Positions 46,476-54,887 of a stretch of 64,000 nt of DNA are shown here, in pieces. The notes beneath the pieces are model-generated. The model saw only the letters and a program-made list of their open reading frames with translations, was not told the DNA's origin and made no database searches. The number at the start of each line of letters is the position of its first letter. Positions within the stretch are counted from its first letter, which is position 1. This stretch comes from Chloroflexota bacterium (GTDB lineage Bacteria > Chloroflexota > Ktedonobacteria > Ktedonobacterales > Ktedonobacteraceae), in contig CADDYT010000004.1 in the NCBI GenBank assembly GCA_902810755.1, positions 52,211-116,210 on the forward strand, given 5' to 3'. Made by a program: the position numbers and the translations under genes.

Positions 46476-49187
46476 ATGGCAGGTGAGCAGCCCTTCTATG
46501 TGAATATCAGTCCTGAGGAGAATCTGACGGATATCCGCGAGCGGTTGGCGCAGATTCCCAATCGTCTGATTGTATTGATTGTTCCCCGGCAAACCCGTTT
46601 GCGCAATCTCCACAGCTGGAACTTATTGCACCACTATGCCGACGACCTGGGTAAAGAGGTCTGGGTTATCAGTGATGATAGTCCGATTATTGAGGTGGCG
46701 AGGCGGGCGCAGTTCCGCGTTGGCTCCCCCGGCGGCGGCAGGCGCGGCAGTAACGCCGGGCGCGCCGCGAAAAGCGCGGCGGCACAGCGCGAAGCGAACA
46801 GTCGCGGAACAAAGGGCATTTCACGTTTTCACCCGTTTTCGGCGGCCCGACAGGCTCAAGTCGCTCCTCGCAATGCCGAGCGCGGCCCGCGCCTGGCGCC
46901 CTCTTCTCCGTTCCCGCCGCCCGCGCCAGCCCGACAGGAGGCGGGTGAGATACCTATTTCCGGCGAGGATGACGAGCCTGAGTTTGCCGACAGGGGGCCG
47001 CTTTCACCGCCTCCGGTTGGCGGCCAGGGCAATCGCCGCGATTTCGATTTCCGTCTCGCCTCGCAATCACCTCTGCGCCCCGTCGAGGCCACGCCGGAGC
47101 CGGGGGACGAGGAGATGGATTCTTTCCCTTATAATTATGAACAATCGCAGAAGATTCGCCAGGCCGCGCAGCAAAAAGGTGAAGAGGATGACACGGACGT
47201 GATTGCCGGTCCCGATACTATGCTCTCGCCGCCTGACCGGATGGCGCCGCCAGCAGAGCAGGACGCGCAGGAGGAGACTATGCGCCGCCCGTCCTCGCCA
47301 TTGTCCGCGCCCCTGGCGCGCTCCGCCGAGGTGCTGGATGATCCCTATGCCATACCGGATGATTTCCAGCCTCTGCCTCTCTCCGAGCAACGTGGCGCCG
47401 CCCCGATCCACCTTTTTGACAATGAAGAGGTCGACTCTCTGTCTCCCTATGCAGCCGACGATACGTTGATGCAAGGCGATATTGAAGACCTGGGCGACGA
47501 CGGCATGGATGAGCTGCCAATGGCGGAAGAAGCTCCTGCACTGCCTCCCTGGGAGGAGGAAGAAGCCGATGTGAGGCCGGATGAGCAGGAGGAGGAAGTG
47601 ACCGACCTGCCGCCTATCCCCTACAGGCCGCGCTCCGGGCAGCTCTCGCCAGCCGCGCCGGATAGAGGAACGGAGGCTACTGCATTCAATCCGGCAGAGA
47701 CGGAGGAGCAGGAGGAAGAAATCGAAGATCAGCCAACGCGAGTGATTCGCCCGGCTCTCTCCCTGCCCGATGTCGAAGCCACGCAGAACGCCGGTCGCGC
47801 TTCCACCGGCGAGGCGGCAGCAGCAAAGCCGCCGGTCGTTCCTGGAACAGCGGGCAGGCAGGGGGGATCAGGGCCGGTCGGTCTCCCTCTTCCTACCAGG
47901 GCTTCCGCTCGCGCATCCGCGACTCAGAAACGCCAGCCTGCTCCCGCGCGGTCGCGCAAACCGCTTTTCTCGACGCGACGCAGGCGCAGGCAGGGCTGGG
48001 CGCGCCCGCTGCTGGTTGCTATTGCTGTACTGTTCATCGCGGGCATTATCCTCTTCGTCGTCCCGTCAGCCGACGTGACGGTGACGCTGGCCGCGCAGTC
48101 CTATAGCTGGCCCGTCGTCGTCACGGCCTCAACCAGCCAGAATCTGGCGCAGCACACCGTCCCGCTCTATACCATATCCTTCAACAGCAGCGTCACGCAA
48201 AGCGGGAAGGCCAGCGGCACCAACACGACTGTCGGTACAGCAAAGGCGACCGGGATAGTGCAATTTACCAACGATGGGAGCCAGTCGGTTCTCATTCCAA
48301 GTGGAACTATCGTTTCGACGGCGAATAATGTGCTGTTTGTGACCGATGCAGAACTGCTGGTTGCTGCCGGTAGCACCTTACCTGTCCCGGTGCATGCGCA
48401 GGCTCCCGGCACGGATGGCAATGTCGCGGCGAATACCATCACCGTTATTCCCGCCAGCAGCCTTGCTCAGATCGAGCAGGCCAAAGAAAATCAGGGAGTG
48501 ACGGTGAAGCTTACTGTCACCAATCCCCAGCCTACCAGCGGCGGGGGGACAGGCACGGCGACGACCGTCACGAAAAAAGATGTGAGCGATCTGCAAACGA
48601 AGGCCAGCGCGCAGCTCTATCAGAAGTTGCAGGCATGGCTGGCGCAGCAGCAGGCGCGGGGCAATGTGCTGGCCAAACAGGTTCAGGAAAGCCAGCTTGG
48701 CACTTATGAGACGGTAAAAGCGACGCCCGACGCCGGGCAGAAGGCCGCTGCCGACGGCACCTTCACCGAGACCGTCTCGCTCACCATGCCGCTGCAGTTT
48801 ATTCACGCCAGCGATTTGCAGGCGCAGGCGCTGGCGCAGTACCACCGGTTGCCGACCGGGGCGACGAAACCGCCGCAGGGCTACGAGCCGGTCGCGGGGC
48901 AGCCGGTGAGCTTGCAGCCGAAGGATTGCGCCTCGTCCAGCAAATCGAGTACCGCCAATGCCTCCACGCTCTGCTTTACGGCCAGCGCGCCCGTCGCGGC
49001 ACCCATTACGGAGCAGCAGGTGCAGAACCTGATCAATGGCAGGAGGGTTGACGTGGTACGCGCCCAGCTCGCCAGTAGCAAAACCGGGTTGCCGGGCATC
49101 AAGGCGGTGAAAGTCAACGTCTCTCCCGGCTTCTGGCCCTGGCTCCCCTTCTGGACGCAGCGCATCACCGTTCACTTTACCACCTGA
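46476..49187 (+). CDS. Baseplate-J-like domain membrane protein
   Basis: The 903-residue protein has a conserved start (FYVNISPEENLTDIRERL, LIVLIVPRQTRLRNLHSW), a long acidic Pro/Glu/Asp-rich segment (about residues 90-490), one transmembrane helix (LLVAIAVLFIAGIILFVVPS, near 510-530) and an extracytoplasmic part containing the baseplate-J/gp47-type fold (GIVQFTNDGSQSVLIPSGTI, HAQAPGTDGNVAANTITVIP). The topology places the acidic segment inside and the J-like domain outside. AGGGGGTGA precedes the ATG. It follows the FtsA-like gene by 157 bases. It is not next to phage or contractile-injection genes, so an envelope role is more likely than a tail baseplate. Confidence 0.75.
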   Translation: MAGEQPFYVNISPEENLTDIRERLAQIPNRLIVLIVPRQTRLRNLHSWNLLHHYADDLGKEVWVISDDSPIIEVARRAQFRVGSPGGGRRGSNAGRAAKSAAAQREANSRGTKGISRFHPFSAARQAQVAPRNAERGPRLAPSSPFPPPAPARQEAGEIPISGEDDEPEFADRGPLSPPPVGGQGNRRDFDFRLASQSPLRPVEATPEPGDEEMDSFPYNYEQSQKIRQAAQQKGEEDDTDVIAGPDTMLSPPDRMAPPAEQDAQEETMRRPSSPLSAPLARSAEVLDDPYAIPDDFQPLPLSEQRGAAPIHLFDNEEVDSLSPYAADDTLMQGDIEDLGDDGMDELPMAEEAPALPPWEEEEADVRPDEQEEEVTDLPPIPYRPRSGQLSPAAPDRGTEATAFNPAETEEQEEEIEDQPTRVIRPALSLPDVEATQNAGRASTGEAAAAKPPVVPGTAGRQGGSGPVGLPLPTRASARASATQKRQPAPARSRKPLFSTRRRRRQGWARPLLVAIAVLFIAGIILFVVPSADVTVTLAAQSYSWPVVVTASTSQNLAQHTVPLYTISFNSSVTQSGKASGTNTTVGTAKATGIVQFTNDGSQSVLIPSGTIVSTANNVLFVTDAELLVAAGSTLPVPVHAQAPGTDGNVAANTITVIPASSLAQIEQAKENQGVTVKLTVTNPQPTSGGGTGTATTVTKKDVSDLQTKASAQLYQKLQAWLAQQQARGNVLAKQVQESQLGTYETVKATPDAGQKAAADGTFTETVSLTMPLQFIHASDLQAQALAQYHRLPTGATKPPQGYEPVAGQPVSLQPKDCASSSKSSTANASTLCFTASAPVAAPITEQQVQNLINGRRVDVVRAQLASSKTGLPGIKAVKVNVSPGFWPWLPFWTQRITVHFTT

Positions 49188-49252
49188 TCCTGTTCAACGA
49201 TGAGGCCAGTCCGCCGCGCCCCCCGGCCCCCGGTTAGCAGGCCCCGGTTAGC

Positions 49253-49491
49253 AGGCCACCCGCCAGGGGTGGCCCTACTATACACGGGATGTCTCGTGCA
49301 GTCCGGGGTGGAGCTGTCGTCTATAGTAGGGCCAGCGCCAGGCAGGCCACCCGCCAGGGGTGGCCCTACTATACACGAACGGCTAGTGCCAGCTGGGAAG
49401 CTGCCGTCTATAGTAGGGCCACCCCTGGCGGGTGGCCTGCGGCGGCCTGAAGTGAACGCCTATGAGGGCCACCCCTGGCGGGGGGCCTGCG
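49253..49491. repeat. Array of direct and inverted G+C-rich repeats
   Basis: A 35-base unit (beginning CAGGCCACCCGCC, ending TACTATACACG) occurs at 49253-49287 and again at 49344-49378. An inverted copy lies at 49410-49441 (starting TATAGTAGGGCC) and a shorter one at 49465-49491. The period of the direct copies is about 91 bases. They fill most of the 479-base gap (49188-49666) before ruvX and could fold into long hairpins. No gene is seen in the gap. Confidence 0.8.
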
Positions 49492-49666
49492 AACCGGGGT
49501 AGCTGCAACTGCGCCACAGGCATAACGCTGCGTTGCTTAGAACCACCTGAGAAATACCCCCTTTCGGCACAAATGGTAGACAAATTGCCTGCTTCTCCGG
49601 TAAGATTGTATTGACAAACTTTTCCCTTCCGGGGAGCAGTTTTTCTACTGGAAACGATGAGATGGT

Positions 49667-50191
49667 ATGGCACGATATATGGCTCTGGATGTGGGCGAAG
49701 CGAGAATCGGCGTGGCGGTGAGCGATTTTAGCGGCTTTCTGGCCTCACCGTATACAACCATCCATGTCGCTCGTTCTCAGGGGGAGGCGCAGGCTTTTGC
49801 CGAGATTCGGCGGCTGATTGCTGAGACAGAGGCCGAGACGCTGGTGATTGGCCTGCCGGTGAGTCTGGATGGACAGTTGCACGCGCAGGCGCAGCGTATA
49901 CTGTCCTTCGCCGAACGTCTCAAGCCGTCTATCAGCATTCCATTAACCTTCTGGGACGAACGTCTTTCGACCGTGGAAGCTTCTCGCCTGCTGGCTGAAC
50001 GAAATCTAAATGAGGGCGGCAGGTGCGGGCGCGACGGGCGCAGGGGCAGGCATGGGAAAGGGGGGCAGGGACAGCGCGTGAAGCGACGCCATCCGCGTCA
50101 GGAGATCGACGCGCTGGCGGCTGCGGTTATTTTACAGGAGTACCTGGATTCCCTGGGGCATCCGGGCAGAACAGAGGAAACAGAATCATGA
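49667..50191 (+). CDS. ruvX: RuvX/YqgF putative pre-16S rRNA nuclease
   Basis: The 174-residue RNase-H-fold protein has ALDVGEARIGVAVSD at the start, LVIGLPVSLDG in the middle, LTFWDERLSTVEA and EIDALAAAVILQEYLD near the end, with the expected acidic residues. Between the last two it carries a Gly/Arg-rich basic insertion (residues about 115-143: GRCGRDGRRGRHGKGGQGQR) longer than usual. Its TGA overlaps the ATG of mltG. It is thought to mature the 5' end of 16S rRNA. Confidence 0.92.
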   Translation: MARYMALDVGEARIGVAVSDFSGFLASPYTTIHVARSQGEAQAFAEIRRLIAETEAETLVIGLPVSLDGQLHAQAQRILSFAERLKPSISIPLTFWDERLSTVEASRLLAERNLNEGGRCGRDGRRGRHGKGGQGQRVKRRHPRQEIDALAAAVILQEYLDSLGHPGRTEETES

Positions 50192-51288
50192 GAAGACGAG
50201 GATCGCGCGGGGCAATAATTGCGGTGCTGCTGCTTGGCCTGCTCATCTTCGGCGCCGTCTACTTTGCATGGAACACAGCCAGCGCCATTTTTGAACCGGT
50301 AGACCCCGCTGGCCCCGGCAAAACTGTCAGGGTCGTCATTCAAAGTGGGGAGAGTACCCAGCAAATCGCGGACCAGTTGCAGACCGATGGCTTGATTCGC
50401 AACGCCCTTGCCTTCCGCATCTGGGCCAGAATTAAGGGACTCGATACGCACCTGCAGGCAGGCGTCTATACCAACCTGAATTCGAGCATGACGATCAGCG
50501 ATATCATCGATAGCTTGCTCAACGGCCAGCCAAATGAATATATTGTGCGTATCCCCGATGGCTGGCGCATCCAGCAAATCGCCAATCAACTTGCCACGCA
50601 GGGGCTGGCGAAATTCGATAAGCAGCAATTTCTCCAGTATACGCTGCATCCGAGCCAGTTTCCCGACGCGGCAAAGTATCCCATTCTCAAGTCGATCCCC
50701 TCCGGCGATAGTATGGAGGGCCTGCTCTTCCCCGATACCTACTATATCCCCGTCGATGCCGATGCCAGGGAAGTCGTTAATCAGATGCTCACCGAATTCA
50801 CCAATGTTGTGAAGCAAAACCACCTGGATACACAGGCTCAGGCGCACCACCTGACCACGTATCAGATGGTCATTCTTGCCTCGCTGGTCGAACGCGAGGT
50901 GGTTTTCTCACAGGACCTGCCGGGCGTTGCCAGCGTTTACTGGAATCGCGTTAACAGGCCGAACGACGAAACAGTCGGCTTCCTCGATTCTGACCCCTCG
51001 GTCATGTATGCCCGCGATTCACAGCCGGGGACGACCGTCTTCTGGAAGAACCTGACCGACATAGGCGACAATATCGCGCCGAACAGCCCCTGGAATACCT
51101 ACACGCACAAGGGCTGGCCTCCGACGCCGATCTGCAGCCCCAGTCTGGCCAGCATGAAGGCGGCGGCGGCTGCGCCGGATCCACGCTATAGCAAAGACTA
51201 CTTCTTCCTGGGCAAAAAGGACGGCCACATCGTCTTTGCCGCCACCAAGGCGGAGTTTGACCAGGACGTGCAGAAATACCTGCATTAA
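50188..51288 (+). CDS. mltG: Endolytic murein transglycosylase MltG
   Basis: The 366-residue protein cleaves nascent peptidoglycan strands. It has a basic start, one transmembrane helix (residues about 10-28), a LysM-like region (VVIQSGESTQQIADQL) and the YceG catalytic domain with LASLVEREVVFSQDL (catalytic Glu235), YWNRVNRPND and LDSDPSVMYA. The ATG at 50188 overlaps ruvX. The ruvX-mltG order is a common pair in bacteria. Confidence 0.92.
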   Translation: MRRRGSRGAIIAVLLLGLLIFGAVYFAWNTASAIFEPVDPAGPGKTVRVVIQSGESTQQIADQLQTDGLIRNALAFRIWARIKGLDTHLQAGVYTNLNSSMTISDIIDSLLNGQPNEYIVRIPDGWRIQQIANQLATQGLAKFDKQQFLQYTLHPSQFPDAAKYPILKSIPSGDSMEGLLFPDTYYIPVDADAREVVNQMLTEFTNVVKQNHLDTQAQAHHLTTYQMVILASLVEREVVFSQDLPGVASVYWNRVNRPNDETVGFLDSDPSVMYARDSQPGTTVFWKNLTDIGDNIAPNSPWNTYTHKGWPPTPICSPSLASMKAAAAAPDPRYSKDYFFLGKKDGHIVFAATKAEFDQDVQKYLH

Positions 51289-51317
51289 ACTCTGGAAATG
51301 AGAGAACAGGAATACAT

Positions 51318-52208
51318 ATGAATCTGAATATCTGGCAAATTATCGCCCTGAGCCTGCTGCAAGGGTTTACCGAGTTGTTTCCCATCAGCAGTCTGGGCCA
51401 CACGGTCATCATCCCTGCGCTCTTCGGCTGGGGTGACCTTGTGCGCAACGAGAGCTTCCTGCCGCTGATTGTGGCGCTGCACCTGGGAACAAGCGTTGCC
51501 CTGGTTGCCTATTTCTGGCGGGACTGGCTGCAGGTTGTCAAGGTGCTGTTCAAGAGCATCAAAGAGGGCGAGGTGAAGCGCGGCACCGATGAATGGGTGA
51601 GCTGGCTTATCATCATTGGCTGCATCCCTGCCGGTCTGATCGGCGTTTTTCTGGAAAGCCCGCTCAAGCAGCTCTTCGCCTCACCCCTGATTGCCGCGAC
51701 CTTTCTGGTAGTCAACGGCTCTCTGCTCTTCCTGGGCGATGTGCTGCGCAAACGGGCGGAGAGAGACGCGCAGGGTCTGTCGCCGAAAGAGCGAGAGGTG
51801 GGCTTTCGCCCGCTCTCTTCCCTGACCTGGAAAGATGCCGTCGTGGTTGGGCTGGGGCAATCGCTGGCGCTCATTCCCGGCATCTCCCGTTCCGGGGCGA
51901 GCATGGTGGCCGGGCTGGGCGTGCGCCTTAACTACGAAGACGCGGCCCGTTTCTCCTTCCTGCTTGGCACTCCGCTGATCGGGGCTGCCGCTCTGCTCGA
52001 AGTCCCGCAACTGCGCGGTCAACCCCTCTCAACGCTCGAACTGGTCTTCGTTGGCATGGTGCTGGCAGGAGTCGCCGCCTATCTTAGCACGAAATTTCTC
52101 ATGAAATACTTTGAGACCGGTCGTTTGTTGCCTTTCGCCTTCTACTGCTGGGCGGCAGGCCTGGCCGCCCTCGCTCTCTTTCTGACCGTTTTTAGCGGGC
52201 GTGGCTAG
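51318..52208 (+). CDS. uppP: Undecaprenyl-diphosphatase
   Basis: UppP (BacA) dephosphorylates undecaprenyl pyrophosphate so the lipid carrier can be reused for peptidoglycan. The 296-residue integral membrane protein has the two active-site segments QGFTELFPISSLGHT and LIPGISRSGASMVAGL. The usual SSSAH is SSLGH here. It lies 29 bases after mltG, with a related cell-wall function. Confidence 0.93.
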   Translation: MNLNIWQIIALSLLQGFTELFPISSLGHTVIIPALFGWGDLVRNESFLPLIVALHLGTSVALVAYFWRDWLQVVKVLFKSIKEGEVKRGTDEWVSWLIIIGCIPAGLIGVFLESPLKQLFASPLIAATFLVVNGSLLFLGDVLRKRAERDAQGLSPKEREVGFRPLSSLTWKDAVVVGLGQSLALIPGISRSGASMVAGLGVRLNYEDAARFSFLLGTPLIGAAALLEVPQLRGQPLSTLELVFVGMVLAGVAAYLSTKFLMKYFETGRLLPFAFYCWAAGLAALALFLTVFSGRG

Positions 52209-52363
52209 ATTGCGTATCGGTCTGGGAGAATATATAGCCAATTCTGGTGATTGACCGCAGATTGTGCAGCTTAAAGGGGTTGCTTCGTTTGATACAATGG
52301 AAGCACTTCGGATAGACCGAAGTATATTTGCTGAAATCTGCAATAGAAGGTAGGTACGGAATC

Positions 52364-52561
52364 GTGAAGAACACCGCATTGTTCTATGCACTTCTTGCTC
52401 TGGGCATCATTGCTCTTATCGTGGGCGTCATTATGCGTGTTGCCATCAATTTCCACGGTAAGGCATATGCCGTCCTGGCGTTTGGTGGCGTCCTGCTCGT
52501 AGCGGGCATCATCGGTATGTTCATGGGCAAGTCGTCCAGCTCAGCTGCCAGCAGCAAGTAG
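52364..52561 (+). CDS. Small two-helix membrane protein
   Basis: The 65-residue product has two hydrophobic helices (LFYALLALGIIALIVGVIM and AVLAFGGVLLVAGIIGMFM) and a Ser-rich tail. GTG at 52364 is the likely start; the frame extends to a TTG at 52328. I do not recognise the family. A hairpin follows. Confidence 0.6.
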   Translation: MKNTALFYALLALGIIALIVGVIMRVAINFHGKAYAVLAFGGVLLVAGIIGMFMGKSSSSAASSK

Positions 52562-52589
52562 TCCGCGCAGGGCTTTTGTTCTGGCCGTA

Positions 52590-52650
52590 CAGAAGGGAGG
52601 AGCGAGAACTGGAGGAGCGAGCCTCTCCCGGTTCCTGTTCCTCCCTTCTG
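52590..52650 (+). terminator. Hairpin terminator after the small membrane protein
   Basis: CAGAAGGGAGGA (52590-52601) and TCCTCCCTTCTG (52639-52650) are exact complements; the inner part pairs partly. The sequence after it is T-rich (CTGTTCTGTTTT). Confidence 0.6.
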
Positions 52651-52700
52651 CTGTTCTGTTTTCCGCCATGCCATACTGGCTATGCTGATTGAGGATTCTT

Positions 52701-52727
52701 CCAGATATCTGGCATACCTGCTATAAT
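52701..52727 (+). promoter_or_regulatory. TATAAT box with upstream 12-base palindrome
   Basis: An exact TATAAT lies at 52722-52727, 62 bases before the next small gene. The perfect palindrome CCAGATATCTGG (52701-52712) sits where a -35 would overlap, suggesting a repressor or activator site. Confidence 0.45.
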
Positions 52728-52788
52728 TGGCGCGTTCAATCAGTCCGGTGAGGATTGATATTTCAGGGGAGAAAAAGGAGAGACGAAC

Positions 52789-53004
52789 ATGAAAAACCCT
52801 GGCATTTTCTTCGGCGCCATCATTGTCGCGATTGTCTGCTTTCTGATAGGCATTTACTACGCGCTTCCCGGCGTCAATCACATTCTGGTCAGTGGGAAAA
52901 CGCCGCCGATGGACCCTCAGCCTGCCCATATCCTGCTCTTTATGGGTCTGGCCGTGCTATGCATCATCGCCGCCCTCGTCACGCGCCCGAAAGCGAACCG
53001 CTAG
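52789..53004 (+). CDS. Small two-helix membrane protein
   Basis: The 71-residue protein has two transmembrane helices (FFGAIIVAIVCFLIGIYYAL and ILLFMGLAVLCIIAALV) joined by a short loop with Pro residues. AAGGAG precedes the ATG. The family is not recognised; it is the second small membrane protein in a row. Confidence 0.65.
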   Translation: MKNPGIFFGAIIVAIVCFLIGIYYALPGVNHILVSGKTPPMDPQPAHILLFMGLAVLCIIAALVTRPKANR

Positions 53005-53065
53005 AACATCGATCAAGGAAGCGAGGCCTGGCCGATACGCTCTCGCGTTCACCGGCTCAGTGAGT

Positions 53066-53102
53066 GCCGGTCAAGACCCAGAAGTGGCATGGCTTGACCG
53101 GC
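53066..53102. repeat. Ten-base inverted repeat GCCGGTCAAG...CTTGACCGGC
   Basis: Arms 53066-53075 and 53093-53102 are exact complements with a 17-base loop, about 60 bases past the small membrane protein gene. It may be that gene's terminator. Confidence 0.45.
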
Positions 53103-53182
53103 GCTCTAGACGCAGCCATCGCTATCTGGCCCCAGGCCATCCAGCGAGCTGCATACCCGCAAGGGAGTAAAGTAGACTGCGA

Positions 53183-53300
53183 GCAGGCCAGCCGTCCGGG
53201 CAGGTCGGCGCCAGGGCAGGTCGGCGTCCGGGCTGACCCTGGCGGCTGGCCTGGCCTGGTGGCTGGCCTGTGTGGTGCCCTGCCCGGACGGCTGGCCTGC
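53183..53300. repeat. 22-base perfect inverted repeat element rich in GGCTGGCCTG
   Basis: Arms 53183-53204 and 53279-53300 are exact reverse complements, enclosing 74 bases with further GGCTGGCCTGG and CAGGTCGGCG repeats. More GGCTGGCCTG units continue to about 53350. It fills the 374-base gap (53005-53378) between convergent genes. The composition resembles the array at 49253-49491. Confidence 0.75.
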
Positions 53301-53378
53301 GTGGGTGGCCTGCGTGGTGGCTGGCCCTTGCGAATAGCTGGCCTGCTATGGGTGGTCTGGTATTCTCCAGAGAGGCAT

Positions 53379-54050
53379 TCACGTACTGATGATGCCTCTC
53401 TTTTCCAGTTCTTTGCGCAGGTGGAGGAGGCCAAGTCGCAAGCGGCTTTTGACGGTGCCGAGAGGGATGGAGAATGTAGCGGCGATCTGGGCCTGCGTCC
53501 AGCCGTGGAAGTAGACGAGTTCGATGGTGGCGCGCTGCTCGCGGGGCAGCCAGGCCAGGCATTCGCGAATGATAGACGCCTGGATGGTGCGCCAGGTGTC
53601 ATCCCAGACATCGGGGATAGCACTGTTCTCGTTGAGGTCAACCTCTTCCAGCAGCGCCTCGTGGCTCGGGCTGTGGCGGCGTTTGTGGCGCAGATAATCG
53701 ACGGCACGGTGATGCATGATGGAGAGCAGCCAGTTGCGCACGCTGCCGCAATGTGGGGTATAGGACGTGGCGTTACGCCAGATGGAGAGGAAGACTTCCT
53801 GTAGCAGATCCTCAGCAGCCGTGTGGTTGCCGACCATACGATATGCCAGCGAGTACAGCTGGCCGCTATAGCGTTGGTAGAGCAGGTTCATCGCCCGGTC
53901 TGCTTTATCCGCCAGCGCGTGTAGCAGTTGCTCGTCGCTTACCTCGTCGCATTGCGCCTCTGCGAGCATGTCTGGCCCGGATGTGACGACTGCGCCGACT
54001 TCGGCATCGGGGCCGGAAGCTTCTATGACGAAAGAGTGTGTGCCGTCCAT
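53379..54050 (-). CDS. ECF-family RNA polymerase sigma factor
   Basis: The 223-residue protein has region 2 (LYQRYSGQLYSLAYRMVGN, AEDLLQEVFLSIWRNATSY) and region 4 (LPREQRATIELVYFHGWTQAQIA, PLGTVKSRLRLGLLHLRKEL) of ECF sigma factors. The ATG at 54050 has GGAGC upstream; the longer frame to 54179 is rejected. No anti-sigma gene follows in the same direction, which is unusual. It sits beside a two-component pair on the same strand, 133 bases downstream of the response-regulator stop. Confidence 0.9.
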   Translation of the reverse strand: MDGTHSFVIEASGPDAEVGAVVTSGPDMLAEAQCDEVSDEQLLHALADKADRAMNLLYQRYSGQLYSLAYRMVGNHTAAEDLLQEVFLSIWRNATSYTPHCGSVRNWLLSIMHHRAVDYLRHKRRHSPSHEALLEEVDLNENSAIPDVWDDTWRTIQASIIRECLAWLPREQRATIELVYFHGWTQAQIAATFSIPLGTVKSRLRLGLLHLRKELEKRGIIST

Positions 54051-54182
54051 ATTGCTCCAAACACAGCTATACAGGTAGTTTGTACAGATAGCTACTAAAA
54101 TAAGTATAGACGGAAGCAGAGGTCGGCGGCAAGTGCTATATGGCCGATTGATATAGGCCACATGGCCTATTTCTGACAAAAG

Positions 54183-54887
54183 TTACAATTCGTTATCCCT
54201 GTTGCGAATCAGGCCAAGCTGGATGGCGCGGACGGCGGCCTGGGTACGATCAGAAACGCTGAGCTTTTCGAGAATATGCTCGACATGAATTTTGACGGTA
54301 CTTACGCTCAGAGTAAGTTTACCGGCGATTGCACGATTAGTCTGGCCCTGCGCCAGCAACTGTAATACCTCGATCTCGCGCGGCGTCAGCCCTACCTGGG
54401 AGGGTGCCTGCGCAGGCGGCAGGTTGGCGTTGGCGGTCAGGCGATCCAGCACGCGCATTACCGTCTCACTATCCAGAATCGAGTCGCCTTGCAGAACGCG
54501 ACGCACAGCGTGGAGCAATTCGCGCTGCGTGATGTCTTTAAGGATGTAGCCGGCAGCTCCGGCCTTGAGGGCTTCCAGCAGGTATTCCGGGTTTTCGTGC
54601 ATGGTGATGAGGATAATGCTGGTGCCGGGGCTGCCGCGTTTGATAGCGCGGCATGTGGCCAGCCCATCGAGCTGCGGCATGCGCACATCGAGCAGCGCCA
54701 GATCGGGCCGCAGGCGGCGGCAAAGCTCTAATGCCTCCTGGCCGTTGCTGGCTTCCCCCACCAGTTCCAGCCCACGCTGGCCCATCAGCATGGTACGCAG
54801 ACCGGCCCTGGAAAGCTCGTGATCATCGGCAATGATGAGTCGGGCGTTGAGCGGTTGGTGGGCATGTGAAAGATGAACGTTGTTCAT
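54183..54887 (-). CDS. NarL/FixJ-type response regulator
   Basis: The 234-residue regulator has a receiver domain with the phosphoacceptor Asp67 (LALLDVRMPQLDG), acidic pair DD at 21-22 and the conserved Lys in YILKD. The C-terminal LuxR-type helix-turn-helix is LTPREIEVLQLLAQGQTNRAIA...TVKIHVEHILEKL. Its ATG overlaps the end of the kinase gene by four bases, so the two form a pair. LuxR-type regulators usually bind inverted sites, so it is not the first candidate for the TGTGA direct-repeat promoters. Confidence 0.93.
   Translation of the reverse strand: MNNVHLSHAHQPLNARLIIADDHELSRAGLRTMLMGQRGLELVGEASNGQEALELCRRLRPDLALLDVRMPQLDGLATCRAIKRGSPGTSIILITMHENPEYLLEALKAGAAGYILKDITQRELLHAVRRVLQGDSILDSETVMRVLDRLTANANLPPAQAPSQVGLTPREIEVLQLLAQGQTNRAIAGKLTLSVSTVKIHVEHILEKLSVSDRTQAAVRAIQLGLIRNRDNEL

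Noticed and set aside
46476..49187. Phage tail or contractile injection locus
   Set aside because: Only the baseplate-J-like fold is present; no sheath, tube, spike or other tail genes are nearby and the protein has a membrane helix and an acidic cytoplasmic part.
49253..49491. Repeat array as a CRISPR
   Set aside because: Only two direct copies, with inverted copies mixed in, unequal spacers and no cas genes.
53064..53804. A 246-codon plus-strand frame
   Set aside because: It covers the inverted-repeat element and the antisense of the ECF sigma gene; no domain is visible.
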